DNA of 64,000 bases from Pseudocercospora fijiensis CIRAD86 (GCF_000340215.1 NW_006921540.1:4074607-4138606), one strand, 5' to 3'. Shown: positions 46,649 to 60,769, numbered from the stretch's first letter. Program-made: numbers and translations. The notes: a model not told the origin generated them from the letters alone.

Positions 46649-46713
46649 AACTTAAAACTTTTAGTACGCACCTAAAACGCCTAGTTTTAGGTACGTACCT
46701 AAAGTTTTAAGTT
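46649..46713. repeat. Palindromic repeat P1
   Basis: Long inverted repeat with arms AACTTAAAAC...GTTTTAAGTT around TAGGTACGTACCTA-type words. First of at least 13 related palindromes between here and 61.34 kb. Confidence 0.75.
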
Positions 46714-46863
46714 GTTTACGGTATCCTTTAATTACTAGACTTTAGGTTTTATAACGTCTACGGGAAGGCCGTAGGTAGTATACGAACCTACTTATACGTA
46801 CTACTTTATACGCAAAATATACTACGCTACTATTCCTTGCTCTCTTATATATAAAATATATCG

Positions 46864-46887
46864 CTAGAAAGGGGTAGCCCTTTCTAG
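46864..46887. repeat. Short perfect hairpin
   Basis: CTAGAAAGGG and CCCTTTCTAG flank a 4-base loop; terminator-like or promoter-proximal stem just before the 46993 relic. Confidence 0.5.
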
Positions 46888-47730
46888 TATTAGTAGTTTC
46901 CGCGAGATAGAACTACTACCTCCTCGAATTCTATACTTATTAGCGCGGCTTATATATAAGCTTTGCCCTCCGCTATTAACGGAATTAATACGATGCCGCC
47001 TAAAGGATAGCGTAAGCTACTCGGTACTAAAGAGGAAGAGCGGAAGAAGAAGGCTAAACGTACCGCGAGGAAGTTAGTAAGTACGGCTCTACGACGAGCC
47101 TAGAAGAAAGTATAGCAAGCCGAGTAAGACCTAGGCGTAGTATCTTCTTCGTCTACGCTGCTACTATATCTAGCCGCTATATCGTCTACCTCCTCGGCTA
47201 CCTAACCTATCCCCTATATTAACCCTCTACTTCGTAGCTAAATAGGCGTAGTAGGTAGTTAAACACTCTAGAGTTAGCACTATTCGGCTAGTTAGGGACG
47301 GCTACTTCTTCTAGCACTATAACTACTACCGCTCTCTTTATAGATAGCGCTGCGTATAAATACTAGAGATAGGCTATAGCTCCTCGCTACCTATATTAAC
47401 TAGCTCGAGATCGACGATATTATCGCGATAGTCGATTAATTTGCTAGAGCTAACGCCGCTAGCTCTACTCTAAGGGATAGTACTTCTACGTCTATCGTTT
47501 AATAATCGATCGTATAGGCTATCCCTACCTACGACTAGCCTTAGTTAGCTATTCGGCGGGCTCCTCTACGTCCCCTTCTCCCTAAAATAGATAGCACTTA
47601 ACTAGTATACCTATCTAATACTCTCCCTTCGTATATAGGTCCTTTTACCCTACGTAGAATAGTTTACCGCCCCGCTCCGATAGCTACTAGACCCCCTTCG
47701 TCCGCTATAGTATAATCCCTACTAGCGCTA

Positions 47731-48180
47731 GCTTCTATACTAGCGATACCTCCCGCGCTAGCTTCTATACTAGCGATACCTCCCGCGCTAGCTTCTATAC
47801 TAGCGATATCTCCCGCGCTAGCTTCTATACTAGCGATATCTCCCGCGCTAGCTTCTATACTAGCGATACCTCCCGCGCTAGCTTCTATACTAGCGATACC
47901 TCCTACGCTAGCTTCTATACTAGCGATACCTCCCTAGCTAGCTTCTATACTAGCGATACCTCCCTAGCTAGCTTCTATACTAGCGATACCTCCTACGCTA
48001 GCTTCTATACTAGCGACGCCTTCCTAGCTAGCTTCTATACTAGCGACGCCTTCCCCGCTAGCTTCTATACTAGCGACACCTCCTACGCTAGCTTCTATAC
48101 TAGCGACGCCTTCCTAGCTAGCTTCTATACTAGCGACGCCTTCCCCGCTAGCTTCTATACTAGCGACGCCGCCTAAGCCT
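47731..48180. repeat. 30-bp minisatellite, 15 copies
   Basis: Unit starts GCTTCTATACTAGCGATACC; copies begin every 30 bases from 47731 to 48151. Variants (GATACC, GATATC, GACGCC; CCCGCG, CCCTAG, CCTACG) are interleaved. One frame encodes the decapeptide ASFYTSDTSR repeated. Confidence 0.95.
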
Positions 48181-48452
48181 AACTTCTAAGGAAGCGTAGC
48201 TTATTCTTCCCTATTACTAGCTTCGAAGTCCGCTACTTAACCTACTTCGCCGACTCCTCGAAGAAGTCTCTCCTTCCCTTCTATTCTAGAGAGCCCCTTA
48301 TTACCTACGACGCCGCCTAAGCTAGACTTCTAAGTAAGCGTAGCTTATTCTCCCCTATTACTAGCTTCGAAGTCCGCTACTTAACCTACTTCGCTAACTT
48401 CTCGAAAAAGTCTCTTCTTCCCTTCTATTCTAGAGAGCCCCTCGTTATCTAC
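48165..48452. repeat. 144-bp tandem duplication (48 codons), two copies
   Basis: Copies begin GACGCCGCCTAAGC at 48165 and 48309. Differences are mostly transitions. Directly follows the 30-bp array. Confidence 0.88.
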
Positions 48453-51400
48453 TTTAAGAAACGGGACGAATTAACTACTAGCCTCGGTACGGCGTAGTCG
48501 ACCGATCGCAAGCGCGAGTATATCTAAGTCTAATTCTAGAGATAGTATTCCTAGCCCTAGCTTAAGGCGAAGCCCGTCTAGATTAAGAGATAGTATTACT
48601 AGGTCTAATTTAAGAGAGAGCTTATAAAGGCCTCGTCCTAGAGCTTATCTATTATAGCTATAACGTAGGCTCCTACTATGTATTCGGCTAAATCCTAGAG
48701 GGCGTAACCTACGCCCTACCTTACTAGAACCCCTACTACTACTACGACCTACGCTACCGTAAGGTCGGTAGGGTCGAGACGATAATAGCGACGTTATACT
48801 CGAAAGCTCGTAAGTACCTTCGGTAACTAGTAGTTTAATCTAATCGGATTTAAGTAGTTCTTCGAGTAGCGACGCTAGGGTTAATTCCGACGAGGAACTA
48901 GATAACCTATCTATTATATCGACCCCTTATAGTCGGATAGTACTTTACTAAGCGCTCGCTATAGATAGTTACTCTTATAAGTATTCCTAAGACTAGAATA
49001 TAGACGCGGAAGAAGAGGAGCCGATACTGCCTAAAGTTATACTCGTAGAATTTGTTACTAAGGGTACTACCGCTACCTTCGCCTAAAGTTAACTTTACTA
49101 GCTCCTAAATGTACTTACGTACGTCGTAGAGTATAGTAAGCTCCCGACGTATATATACGAGTAGCTCCGAGGCGTCGACTAGTATAGACTCCTCGCCGGG
49201 TAGGTTAATAGGGTACCTTCTATAATTCTATTACTCGAGAAGTCGTGCCTTATATCTACTAATTAGCTATTTTATATTACTCGATACTAGGATATTAACG
49301 CACTTCTCCTCCCTATAACCTTACTTGCGACCTATAGAGCTAGTATTCGGTTATTCTATATACCTCGCTTTATAAAGACTATTACTTATAAGTAGTATAT
49401 ACTAGTAGGCCGCTCTCTAATACGACCCGAACGCTATAAGTATATACGGATCGCGACTAGACTCGATGCTTCTAGATTTAATACGTACCTCTTCTTCTCT
49501 AACCTTCTACTCTCTAAAGCGAATCGAAATCGGAAGATCGACCGGTAACGTCGCTATTATATAAATAAGCGTAAATAGGCTTACTTTATTAATACTATCC
49601 TTATTCCTATACTTCGCGATACTTATTCTTCTCGAGTACTCGTATATTATCCCTTATCCTTCTAGTAAGTATATAATCGCGTATACGCTCGATAGAAACA
49701 AGGCGTAGAAGGCAATAATCGTAACGTTAGTAAAATCTCTTACGATATTATAGATCCGCTACTAGCAAATTAAGACCCTATAGTCGACGTAGCTATACTA
49801 CGACTATATTGTTTATAGTAGGGTATCGAACGTCGGTTACGTCGAGACTTAGATATATATTAGCGGCGTATAGAACTAGTTATTATATAGTATAGGACTA
49901 AAATCCGTCTAGAGGTATAGACTCCCCTAGAGCTTAAAGAACTCCTCGATTAGTCCCTCGAGCGCTAGTTTAACCCTATATATCGTAATATAGACCGCGC
50001 TTAGTTCGACCTCGCGTAGGAAGATATCCCTACTAGACTAGTAGTCGAAGACGTAGTAGTATCTCCGCTTATCGCTCTTTGCCGGATAGCCTATAGCGTT
50101 ACGAAGACTAGCGGCCTTAATATCGAGTATCCTTAAGTATACTAGTAGTTCGGTATATAAGAGGCTTATAGTATCCGAGGCAAACTACTCCGTAAGTCCG
50201 TAAAGCGGCTTAGTAGTATCGGCTTCTTCTAAGGATATAATATATCGAAGGATCTCTTCGCGTCTATTAACCGAACGGTAGAACCTATTTTTAGTTAGTT
50301 AATACTACCGCTTCTTATATTCTCCTAGTCTACTATCGACTAGGTAGCCGCTATTACTTCCCTTATTACCCGAGATACTATATTTCGCCGAGCTCGTATC
50401 TTAGACGCCTTTAAAGCGGAAATTATATAGGCGTATAATACGCTAGATAGCTACGCCTCGAGCACTGTTCCCTTTAGCGTACGAGGAGAGGTTCGCACTT
50501 ACTAGGACCTACTCTATTAGCCTAATCTGCCTATAACTTGCCTAAGCCTAACCGAGGGAGTAGACGGGCGTCGTACTTACTAGCCTTTCTTCGTACTCGA
50601 GAGTAAGTACGTCGTCGACTTTATACGTTTATAGTTAAACCGCTAGCTCTTTATAATATATATAGTCCTTTCGTAAAAGTCCGTTAACGTAGGCGTAAAT
50701 ACCGCCTAACTCGATTATATAATCCGCGCTATTAAGGAAGCCTCTACGTCGGTAATACTTAATATACTATTCGACTTACTAACGACGACCTATAATAGTA
50801 GTTCCTTTAGTATAAAGTATAGACTCTCTCGTAATCGTTACGACTAGTTAGGCGTAGGCGATAGAGAGTAGAAAGGAAGTCGTTAGGGTTTAAACATTAT
50901 AGTAAGCCTTCGTACTACGTACGCCGCCTAGCTCCTAGCCGATCTCTTTAACTAGGTTTAACTACGCTTCTATACTGCCGCGCTCTAGTAGACCGCCTAT
51001 ACTACCGACTTCCTCTATAGCTAGCTCTAGGCTACTAGTTCGGGAAGGCTAGAGTAAGCTTTTTATAACTATATAAAGGAGACGATCGACTAATTCGTTA
51101 CCGCCTACTAAACGTATCGAGTAGCGTATAGGGAGCGTAAGGGTAACGACTTAGAAGAGGATAATAACTCGGATTAGTATCTAGATATCGTTAAACGGGC
51201 GCTTTAGCGATTAAGCTAGGTATCTAGATACCGCTATACTAGCTATATACTCCGTATACTCTTAAAGCCCGATAAGCGCCTAGGGGATTAGGTACGGTTA
51301 CGCTACTTCTTCTCGGAGGAAGTTACCGATAAAGAGAGAGCCAGTCTCTATAGCTTTTCGTACGACCTCGTATATCGGATAATAGGTAGGAGACCTAATA

Positions 51401-52150
51401 TTGTCGTCGCCCGGGGTAGTAGTAGTAACGCTATAGAAGGCGGCTTTACCTTATTTACCGCTATCTAGCAAACCCGCCTTTAGCTACTCTTTAACTAGGA
51501 CGACGGTTTTCGCTATAATAGCTAGGAACGCCGACTATAGCGTAGGTAGGCGAGGTACTATTTCGACGTACTCGCCTTACTTAGTCGGGATTACCTAGAC
51601 ATTACGTAATAGTTTAAGTATAGCATAGGGCGTTATATAATAAATTAGATACGTATCCTCCCTACTTACGATAAAAGCAAAATCTATTAAGCCGTTCGAT
51701 AGAAGAAAATACCCGGTACTACCGCTTAATACTAGGTAAAGTAGGTAGCCGCCGTCCTAGTTAGCGCGAGTAACCTTATCTAGAATAGTACTATCCCGTA
51801 GCATTAGTCGCTCGTTAGTACCGTAAAAAAGAAGAACTAACTTTATATAATATACCGCTATACTCCTAATCTACTCCGTAATTAAGGATAGTAGATAATT
51901 AGCGAAGATCTTATTAACTACTTTATAGCGATACGATAGATTTAGCGACTAAGAGGGCTAGATAATAGTAACTCTGCGTCTGCCGACGACGACGATAACG
52001 ACGAGTAGATTCCGTCGCGAAATAGTAAGGTAAGGCTAGCCGAATACTAGGTATAGCTACTGCTTAATATAGCTACTAGATAGCGCCGATAATAGTAAAA
52101 ACTTCGGGCATACGCCTAAAACCGTAGTTATATAATAAGTATATACTAAT

Positions 52151-52215
52151 AAAGAAACTTTAGGTACGCACCTATTTAATACGTAGAATAGGTATATACC
52201 TAAAGTTCCTTTATT
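52151..52215. repeat. Palindromic repeat P2
   Basis: AAACTTTAGGTACGCACCTA facing AATAGGTATATACCTAAAGT. Lies between the plus-strand 46993 relic and the minus-strand relic. Confidence 0.75.
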
Positions 52216-52899
52216 TACGTATAGTCTCTATAACATTTAATTGTATAGTTAAAGAAGTAGATATAGGCCGGTTAACTAAGTAGATAGCGCTTAAATAAGA
52301 TTGAATAGCGAGCGACTAGCGTACTACTAAATAAACAGATAGCCTATTATATATAATAGCGTATAATCTAGGTTTATTACTTTGTCGACTTTGCTAGACT
52401 AGCGTCGAGAATAATAGGATTCTATTATACTATTATTGTTCTATATGCTTAGAATAACAAAATTGCTATATAGTACTAACCTCTCTTTATCCGGAAGCTG
52501 TACTATACTATTAGAGATAGAGCCTCGTAGTATAGGTAGAAATCTCGACTTATAAAGTCGGAAATTAGTATCTCGGAAGAGGCGTTCTCTACTACTATAT
52601 ATAGCGATCTATATTTACTCGGAGCTATAGAACACCGCTAGATATTCTATTACACTATCTACTTAATATATAGATTACTATAGCTCTTAACCCTTATATA
52701 TACTATAGGGTTATCGAGGACGATAACGAGGTAGACTAACTTTACTTAATAGGCCCTAAATTCTTTATATAGTTAACTACTTAAGGAACGAAATTATTAC
52801 GTAGTTATATAAGCTAGAAGGACTATAATTGATTAAATAAAGACGTTGTTACTTATTTATATGCTTATATAATTATTTATATAATTTAATATTACGGAG

Positions 52900-54520
52900 A
52901 CTATTTCTATAATTGTAGTATTATATACCTAATCTAAGAATATTACCTTTAAGTAGCGTAGGGTTCTCTTCCTCTATCGATACTTTACGTAGAGTAGCCG
53001 TACCCTCTTCTATTACTAGTAGCTCGCGTTCCTTCGCTATACTTAGTCGCTATAGTACGACGAGCGTAATGTCGTTATCGTACGCCTCCTCCCCCTCTAG
53101 AAGTTCGATTAGAGTTATATCTACTATACCGTTCGCTAGGTAGGCGATGCTATAGCGCTACTAATATATAATCGTTCCTAAGACTTTAACGTTACCTTCG
53201 AGGTTAAATGCCCCGATTCCGATCTCGTACTCTATCTCGCTATATAGTAGTTTAAGGTTATAGCGAAGCGCCTTAATATCCGCTATCGTAACGTTAAAGT
53301 CCGGTAGATAGTAATAAACTAAGAAGCGATGCTATATTAATAGCTAAGTTTTCTTATCGAGTCTATACCGAGTATAACGCTTAAGGCTAAATATACCTTT
53401 AGTCTTATTACCTAGATCGGTAATAATCTAATATAAACACTAGTACTTCCTATAATCCGGCGACCGTAGCTACGCCGCGCGAGAAACTAGAATATTATAT
53501 ATAAAACCGCCGTATACGAGTGCGACCAATATTAAGTAAAATCTAGTATATACCGCTAATCTATCTGCACTTTGCTATACGTCTTTTAACTACCGCCGAT
53601 CCTTATCTCGTATATCCTAGAGTCTAGAACGTAAGGTCTATATAAACCGGAAATATACGAGGGCGACGTCGTAGAGTCGTAGAGGTACTAACGCCGAGCT
53701 ACGATACCCGAAGAATATATTATAATAACTTAAGTAGAGGTTGTCTACGAGGTGCTTAACGAATAGCAATTAGTCGTATATAGACCGCGACTACTACCTT
53801 AGTATACTCTCCGAGCTTAAGTTAATATATTTATCGAGCCTCCTTTAACTACGTTCTCTATCGTATAGGTAAAGGTTATTCCCGAGACTATATAGCGGTC
53901 TAAATGCGGCTAACAATTGTGCTATCGTACTAGGCCTACTATTATTATAGCTACTCGTATTAATTAATACCTTATAAGACGTCTTCTATAGTATATTCTC
54001 GGGCGTCGGCGCTAGCCGCTAAGGATAATAAGGTAGTAAGCAACTACCCTATATAATCGAGAGTATACAGATATATATCGTTAAACTCCGTACCGGCAAT
54101 AACGAGAAGTAGCGTTTGCGCTTCTTAATAGGCAAAGGAGGATCCGACTTCGTCTTAATTACAACCTCGCTAAACCGGAGACTAGGCCGTATACTTGCTA
54201 TTACTATCCGAACCGCTTCGTCGCCGTAGTTAGTAAGTATAGGTATATATAATAAGGGTCGCAATTCGGGACTACCGTTAATATAGAGAGCGACTAGGAC
54301 TGCCGTATATATCTAATCCTACGCGATAGTTCGAGTCTAACTATCGATACCGAACCCCGCCGGCTAGCGCTTATATTGTATCTACTACTCCCTATCTATA
54401 CTATAGTTATAAGCAACCTAGACTTTATAGTCTCTATGCCTAACGTTTACTAGGTAGCGTAGGATTTAATCCTTTAGCTCGATCGACAGTTCGGAGAATA
54501 ATATCCTCGCCTTAATTAGA
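52900..54520 (-). pseudogene. Minus-strand coding-like relic, unknown
   Basis: The minus strand has the more open frame, including a stop-free 71-codon stretch at 54264-54049 (IKKRKRYFSLLPVRSL) and further segments to ~52.9 kb with TAG stops at probable Trp/Gln sites. No domain recognised. Bounded by palindromes P2 and P3. Confidence 0.35.
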
Positions 54521-54568
54521 TAGTAGTATAAGGTTATTATAGTAAGCAGCAATAATAAGCGTTTAATA

Positions 54569-54597
54569 GAACTTTAGGTACGTACCTAAAATTTCCT
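54569..54597. repeat. Palindromic repeat P3
   Basis: GAACTTTAGGTACGTACCTA followed by AAATTTCC; core 20-bp palindrome intact. Confidence 0.7.
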
Positions 54598-54822
54598 TAC
54601 GTTATACCTTATATAACCTTATATAACCTTATAGGCTATTACCTAATACTAGTACGGGTAAGCGTTAAAAGTAAATATCGCTATTAGACGCGGGATATGC
54701 CGCTAGCGGCAAATACGTAGTCCGTACGTAATACAACTTTTCTTCTTTTATAAACCTGCTCCCTCTTCTTAACTTAAATATTAATATTAACCTTCTATAG
54801 CACTTACTATTACTAGCACTAG

Positions 54823-54845
54823 AATAGGTATATACCTAAAGTTTC
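54823..54845. repeat. Palindromic repeat P4 (half element)
   Basis: AATAGGTATATACCTAAAGT, one arm of the P family, upstream of the SNF2 relic. Confidence 0.6.
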
Positions 54846-55479
54846 TTTAAAAACACTAATAGTTAAACTATTTTCGAAAGAAATATATTACTATAATCGC
54901 GAAAAAACTGTAGCTATAAGTTCCTTACTTATCCCTAGCGCGCGTAAGCGTAAATTAGGTACTAGTCCGCTAAGCGACCCGCCCTAAACCCCGACGTCTA
55001 CTACTAAGAAGTAGTATACCCTACTACTTAGCCTCGGCGATCCTTCCCCGAAAGAGTCGCTAGTAAAGAAGGCTAAGACCGCTAATACGCCTAAGAAGTT
55101 AACTAAAGCTAAGTAGGATAAGACTATCGGTATAGAGATAGACTAAGATAAGCTTAACCTAGTCGAGTAGAGGTTTAAGGAAGGTCGCGTTAATAGCTTT
55201 AAGGACATTATAGACAAGACCCGTAGCGTAGCAACGGCCCTATCCTATAGTTAAGGTATCTATATAGCCGCCTACTCCGCTAGATCTATTAAGAACGAGA
55301 CTACTGTAGGAGCTATAGAGATCCTAGTCGGCGACTAGTTCGTACGTATAATAGCGAAGCTCGAGCTAGCGTTTAAGTATTTCTACTTATATCGCGTCGT
55401 AAGTATAATAGGCCTAAGTATACCCCCTTTTTTTATTCTTTTTTTCCTTTACTATTATATCGATTCTACTTAAAAGATA

Positions 55480-55675
55480 AAACTTTAGGTATATACCTAT
55501 TCTACGCGTTAAATAGGTACGTACCTAAAGTTTCCTTAAAACACTACGATTTAGATATACGCCTTAAGTTAACTCTAAAAATAAAACTTTAGGTATATAC
55601 CTATTCTATATATTAAATAGGTACGTACCTAAAGTTTCTTCGAAGGTTTATAATTTAGGTATACGCCTAAAGTTT
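55480..55675. repeat. Palindromic repeats P5, P6 and P7 within intron 1
   Basis: P5 55480-55535 and P6 55584-55638 are full ~55-bp elements (arms AAACTTTAGGTATATACCTA and AAATAGGTACGTACCTAAAG); P7 55653-55675 is a half copy. All lie in the 302-bp proposed first intron of the SNF2 relic. Confidence 0.75.
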
Positions 55676-57246
55676 CTATATTCTCAATTCTCCTCTCTAG
55701 AATAGTGCTAAGTTATTATAGCGAATATTTAGTAAATACGAGAGCGCGTCGGCTAAGTACGCTAGACCCCTAGTAGGCACTCGGCGTAAAGCTAGACCGA
55801 CTAAGCGTAAGGGTAATAGCCCGTTTTATTAGAATACGTTAGCGATAGCGAAGACGCCTAAGGTTTAGACGATATAGTAGAGTAAGACTCTAATACGACG
55901 TCGATAAGATAGATATCGACGAGAAAGATAGCGGTAACTAGTAGAGCTACCGACTCTAGCTTACGCCGAATAAGATCCTTAAGACTATCTCTAGCTTTAC
56001 TAAAGGCTAGATTAAGGTTAAGAGTATAACGGCGGAGGACGACGACGAGGTAGATCGCGCTCTTACGGGCCCGCGCTATCCCGATACCGTTAAGGGCAAC
56101 CTAAAGTATATAGCCTTTATCTATATCCGCGCTATATAGAAGATAAAGGTTATTCTAGACTCCCTCGATCCTATAATCGATCGGCTAGATCTAGTATATA
56201 TTCCTACGTTCTTCGTAGGCACTTCTACGACGCTTTATAGACCTACTCTCTAGCTAGTCTACCTAGTCCTAGAACTAGAGATATACGGAGAAGACCTCTA
56301 TCGAGGACTACTACTCTTATACCTATATAATAAGATAAAGAATAAGAATAATAACGCCTCGGTTAACCTATTACTCGAGCCGATAAGGATCTCCCGCGTC
56401 GCTACTACTACTATCCCGGTCTATATCGACCCGAAGGCTAGCCGAGTAAATACTAAAGAGTAGGAAGAGCGTATAGGCAATATTATAGAGATATTGCTAA
56501 ACCTCGTTAAGAAGGGTCTATACGATAGATCTACTACTATAGAGATATAGCGTATATAAGGTAATACCGATCCGGATACTACGCTTAAGACGTTCGATAT
56601 TTTGTCTAAGCGCGGTAATATAAATCTAGGGACTAGCCTACGCCTAGACAACTTTACTAATAATAAGGCGCGTATCGCCTATATTAACAATATTATCCTT
56701 ACTACCGGTAGCGCGCGTCTATATCTATAGCTTTTTAGCGATCCTACTAAGATCGAGTATCTAGGGTTCGATACCGTAATACCTAAGGTTAATATAGGCG
56801 AAGTATAAGCCTTCTAATAGCGTTACGCCGAAGATACTAATAATAAGCGTACTAGCGCCTATAATACCGATAGTACCCTAGTTATCGATAGCAAGATGTT
56901 TACGCTTATTAACTCCGCTATAAACTAGAAGAGCGCTAAGGTACCTACGTTCGAGGACGCCTATACTTCGCTCGATATTATACCCGAAACATTAAGCGTA
57001 CTAGATAGCTTTACTAAGTTAGGGTTTAAGGCTATATACTACGGGCTAAGCTTACAGCCTTAGTAGGTAACTAGTATAGCGTACCTTAAGCGTATAATAC
57101 TCTCTCCTACTTAGTTCGCTATTATAGGCGACGACGTTAGCCTTAGTAAAACTATTTAGGTCCTCGTTACGATCTACGAGATAGCGAAAGAGACTACCCG
57201 CTAGATTAAGGTCTACGATAGTAAGCTTTCCCTACGATTTATTATA

Positions 57247-57345
57247 AAACTTTAGGTACGTACCTATTCTTACGAGATTTAGGTACGCGCCTAAAGTTTT
57301 ATTATTTCCGATTATTATAATTTTTAGATATACGCCTAAAGTTCC
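57247..57345. repeat. Palindromic repeats P8 and P9 within intron 2
   Basis: AAACTTTAGGTACGTACCTA facing TTTAGGTACGCGCCTAAAGT, then TTTTTAGATATACGCCTAAA. Inside the proposed 57221-57384 intron. Confidence 0.75.
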
Positions 57346-58816
57346 TTCCTACTAACGAAACCTTTACTAACTTTTCTTATTTAGACAAAGTCCGTTCCCG
57401 CGTAAGCGTCGTAATAACTAATACTACTACGAAGTACCTAGTAGACTATCCCGACTAGTTCCCCCTCGACTAAACGCCTAAGAAGCGTAATATTATCGAG
57501 AAGATATAAGCTAGCGACGAGGTATTTAACCGTAATGCCTCTATAAACAAGGCTAGAGCGGAGCTTAGTCTATGCCCTAAATACCGCCTACCGATTATCG
57601 TCTACCTACTAAATAGTCTTATAGCTTAGCTTACTAATACCGGTATATACTTCTACGATTTAGAGGGTAACCGTTCTAAGTATATCTATATATATATATT
57701 CTATTTACTCGGTATTAAGAAGAATTAGCGAGATAATTAGTTTACTAAGTCTATGCCTATCCCTACGAACCTCGAGGCTCTAAAGAGTTAGTTAGCTACC
57801 TAGAACGGCGATAACGAATAGATATCGCGCAATCTAGTGCTTACTATCTACTAAGTACTACTTAGATAGATCCTCGAGGTCGGATCGACCGTTAGGGTCT
57901 CTAAGAAGCGAACTATAGCTATTAACGAAGATAACGAGGACGTCGACGGCCTCGCGGGCGATATCTTAGACGACGAGGATAGAGGCACTATGCTTACTAA
58001 CCTCTAGTAGGCGGACCTTATAATATTAAACGTTCTACTTATCCTCGAGGACTCCTTCTCTCTTATCGCGGCCGACGAGGGTTATACGGTAGGCAACCCT
58101 AAGGCTAATTAGACCGACGTATTATATAAGTTACGACCGTAGAATAGTATAGCTATTATTACTACTATAGTTATTTGTAACTATATATATAATATAGCGT
58201 CGATTGTCCGCTTTAGTTAGCGCTAAGTTAAGAACCTCCTAGATTTAGGTTCTAACCTTAAGAAGAACGGTATAGACGTTAATAAATATAGACGTCTATC
58301 TTATAAGTTCGAGACACTCTACGACCGTAACTAGAGTAAGATTCTAGATACCCTATATAGGCTTACGGGCTACCCCGATCTCCTACTTAACTAGTACTAC
58401 CTAGCCGCGCTCTATCCTAAAGCGATCTATAAGGCGATAGGTAGTACGATAAATATCGGCTTCGTAATACTACTACTTCTAAGTCTAGTCTAAATCCGCT
58501 ATATTAAGGGCTAAACGATCGTCGCGAATAGCGTTAACTATCGTATCGGTACCGATATCCTACCTATATACTTCTATAATATCGAGATTCGTATAAACGA
58601 TACTAGCTATACGATCTATAATAGAGCCTATAGGTAGTTTACTAATACGGTAGATAGTAAGCGTCTATATACTATAGACGAAGACGATAAGACTAGTTAT
58701 AGTACTAGCCTACGCCGTTAGCTTATACTAACCTCTAACAACCCTATTAGCTCGGTTATACTAAGGCGCTACTTAGATACGAGTACTAAGCTTATTAACT
58801 TATTATAAGTTTTCTA

Positions 58817-58870
58817 AAACTTTAGGTATATACCTTTTTTAGCTACGATTTAGATATATATCTAAAGTTT
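58817..58870. repeat. Palindromic repeat P10 within intron 3
   Basis: AAACTTTAGGTATATACC facing GATATATATCTAAAGTTT, inside the proposed third intron. Confidence 0.75.
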
Positions 58871-60032
58871 CTATATTTTAGATATTACTAACCTTTTATT
58901 ATAGGACTAATAGGTCTATCGACCCTTTTACGTACCTTTATATATCCCTTAAGGGCGACCTCTAGATACTACTACCCTCGGATCGATTTAGCTACTTTAA
59001 CTTCCTCTACCGCGTATCCCCGAAGTATTATACTTTCTTAGAGATCGTCCGAAATATCGTACTTATCGAGTTGCTAAAGCTCGTAGTCTAGGCCTACGAA
59101 CCTATCTCGCTTCTAATTGTCGAGGCTATTTACGGCCTACTCTAGATCCTATATATTGTAATCCGCGCTAGTATTAGTAATCGTAGCCGCGTCCTAGCCG
59201 AGCGCGCCTTCTTAAACGACCCTAGCGTTAAAATTATAATTATCTCTTCGCGTATAGGAGCCGAGTCCGCTAACTACTAGAAGGTAGCTTTCTTTATAGT
59301 TATACTCGACGCCGTTTCGTTCTATATTAAGTACTAAGCTAGCGGTCGACTTTACTATATAGGCTAAGAATATAATATAACGGTCTATACCTTAAATATC
59401 GACGAGAGTATCGATTAGGCCTTATAGTATAAGTATAAAGTGCGGTTCCTTAAGTAGATTCGCTCTACCTATATCCTTAGCCCGGAAGATATAGAGGTTA
59501 TTATACGAGACTACTCTTTCTAAAATAATAATACTAAGCGATGCGAAAACGACGCCGCGGAGGAGCCGACCGGCCTTATTCGAGAGTCTATCGAGACGCG
59601 TATCTATACGGTTATAGCCGACGCTCTACTATATACTATATATAGCGTACGCTCCCCTCGTACTAGCAATATATAGGCTAATATTATAGATCCTACTATA
59701 AAGAACCTATTACCGAACGAGACGCTATTCCGTTTAGTATATAGTAGTACGGTTGCTCGTAAGGTTATCGGATAGGTCTAAGAGAAGGCTAAAAGAAACT
59801 ACGACGACTAGCTCGGCAACGACGATCTAGAACCGGACTAAGTAGATAAGCTCTATATTAAGCTAGTCGCTAAGTACGTCGAGGACCGTTAGTATATCTA
59901 GCGTAAGACTAGGCCCCTAACTATTAAATAAGATAAGGTTAATCGTATCGTATAGTACTACGCCGACTAGCTTATATACGGAGATGCCGCAAAGCTAGCG
60001 CACTTAAGTAGAACCGGTATATTCTCCTATTT

Positions 60033-60085
60033 AAACTTTAGATATATACCTATTATTATATACTTTAGGTATATACCTAAAGTTT
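60033..60085. repeat. Palindromic repeat P11 within intron 4
   Basis: AAACTTTAGATATATACCTA facing ACTTTAGGTATATACCTAAA, inside 60016-60139. Confidence 0.75.
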
Positions 60086-60685
60086 CTTCTAAATGTTTCT
60101 AAGTTAATACTAATAACGATTATAGATATCGCATTCTAGTTCTATAACTAGGTCGACTCGCTATCTAACTATATCCTTAACGGCCTTACCTACGTAATAG
60201 AGTAGGAGGGTATAGTAGTCCCTTTATAGCTTCGATAAGAGAGACCTCCGTTCTCCCTAATATAAACTATCCCTCCCTTAGAAGAGGATAAAGAGTAGCC
60301 GCCTTAGAAGCCTAATATATTATCTCTCGGCGAGGAAGTCGAAAATAGTATTATTAATAGTAAGTAGTACGAATTAGTTACTACGGTAAACTAGAAACTA
60401 AACGCTATAAAGGCGACCGACCTAGCCTACGCTAAGGTTCGAAAGAGTCTACGCGAGCTTTAGAGCCTTATTAGAGAGTAGGAGGACTACGAGGATTAAC
60501 TAATAGTATTTAAAGAGCGCTAGGCGGAGAAGGTAGCTATAGCGTAAAAGAAAGCTTATATATTACTACTACCGCTAGATAGTCCTCTACTATCTCTATC
60601 GCTACCTCTACCTCTCCTATCTCTAGGTACGGTAAACGGCGATCTACTACTTCCTCTACCTCTAAGCCTATAGCTAGCTATAGTT

Positions 60686-60769
60686 AACGATAATCTACTA
60701 CGTAATCCTTCGCCGTCTCTAAGTATTAACGATAATCTACTACGTAATCCTTCGCCGTCTTTAAGTAAT
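60686..60769. repeat. 42-bp tandem duplication (14 codons)
   Basis: AACGATAATCTACTACGTAA begins at 60686 and 60728. In the relic frame it repeats a NDNLLRNPSPSLS segment. Confidence 0.85.

Larger units (their letters stand above)
46993..52130 (+). pseudogene. Large coding-like relic of unknown family with internal repeats
   Basis: Starts with ATG and a basic region (EEERKKKAKRTARK). The 30-bp and 144-bp tandem repeats lie inside it and keep multiples of three; after them the frame reads LLRKRSLF-PITSFEVRYLTYF twice. Further on, around 50.4-50.9 kb, a long stretch is open apart from TAG at Trp/Gln sites (RRARILDAFKAEII, VFVLESKYVVDFIRL-like). I cannot identify a domain; several frames are used and intron positions are unknown. 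Bounded by palindromes P1 and P2. Confidence 0.4.

Noticed and set aside
47731..48180. Regular 30-bp repeats that could suggest a CRISPR array
   Set aside because: Units abut with no unique spacers, the host is a fungus, and one frame is translatable; it is a minisatellite.
56421..56651. 76-codon minus-strand frame
   Set aside because: Antisense to the SNF2 relic, whose plus frame carries the recognisable motifs.
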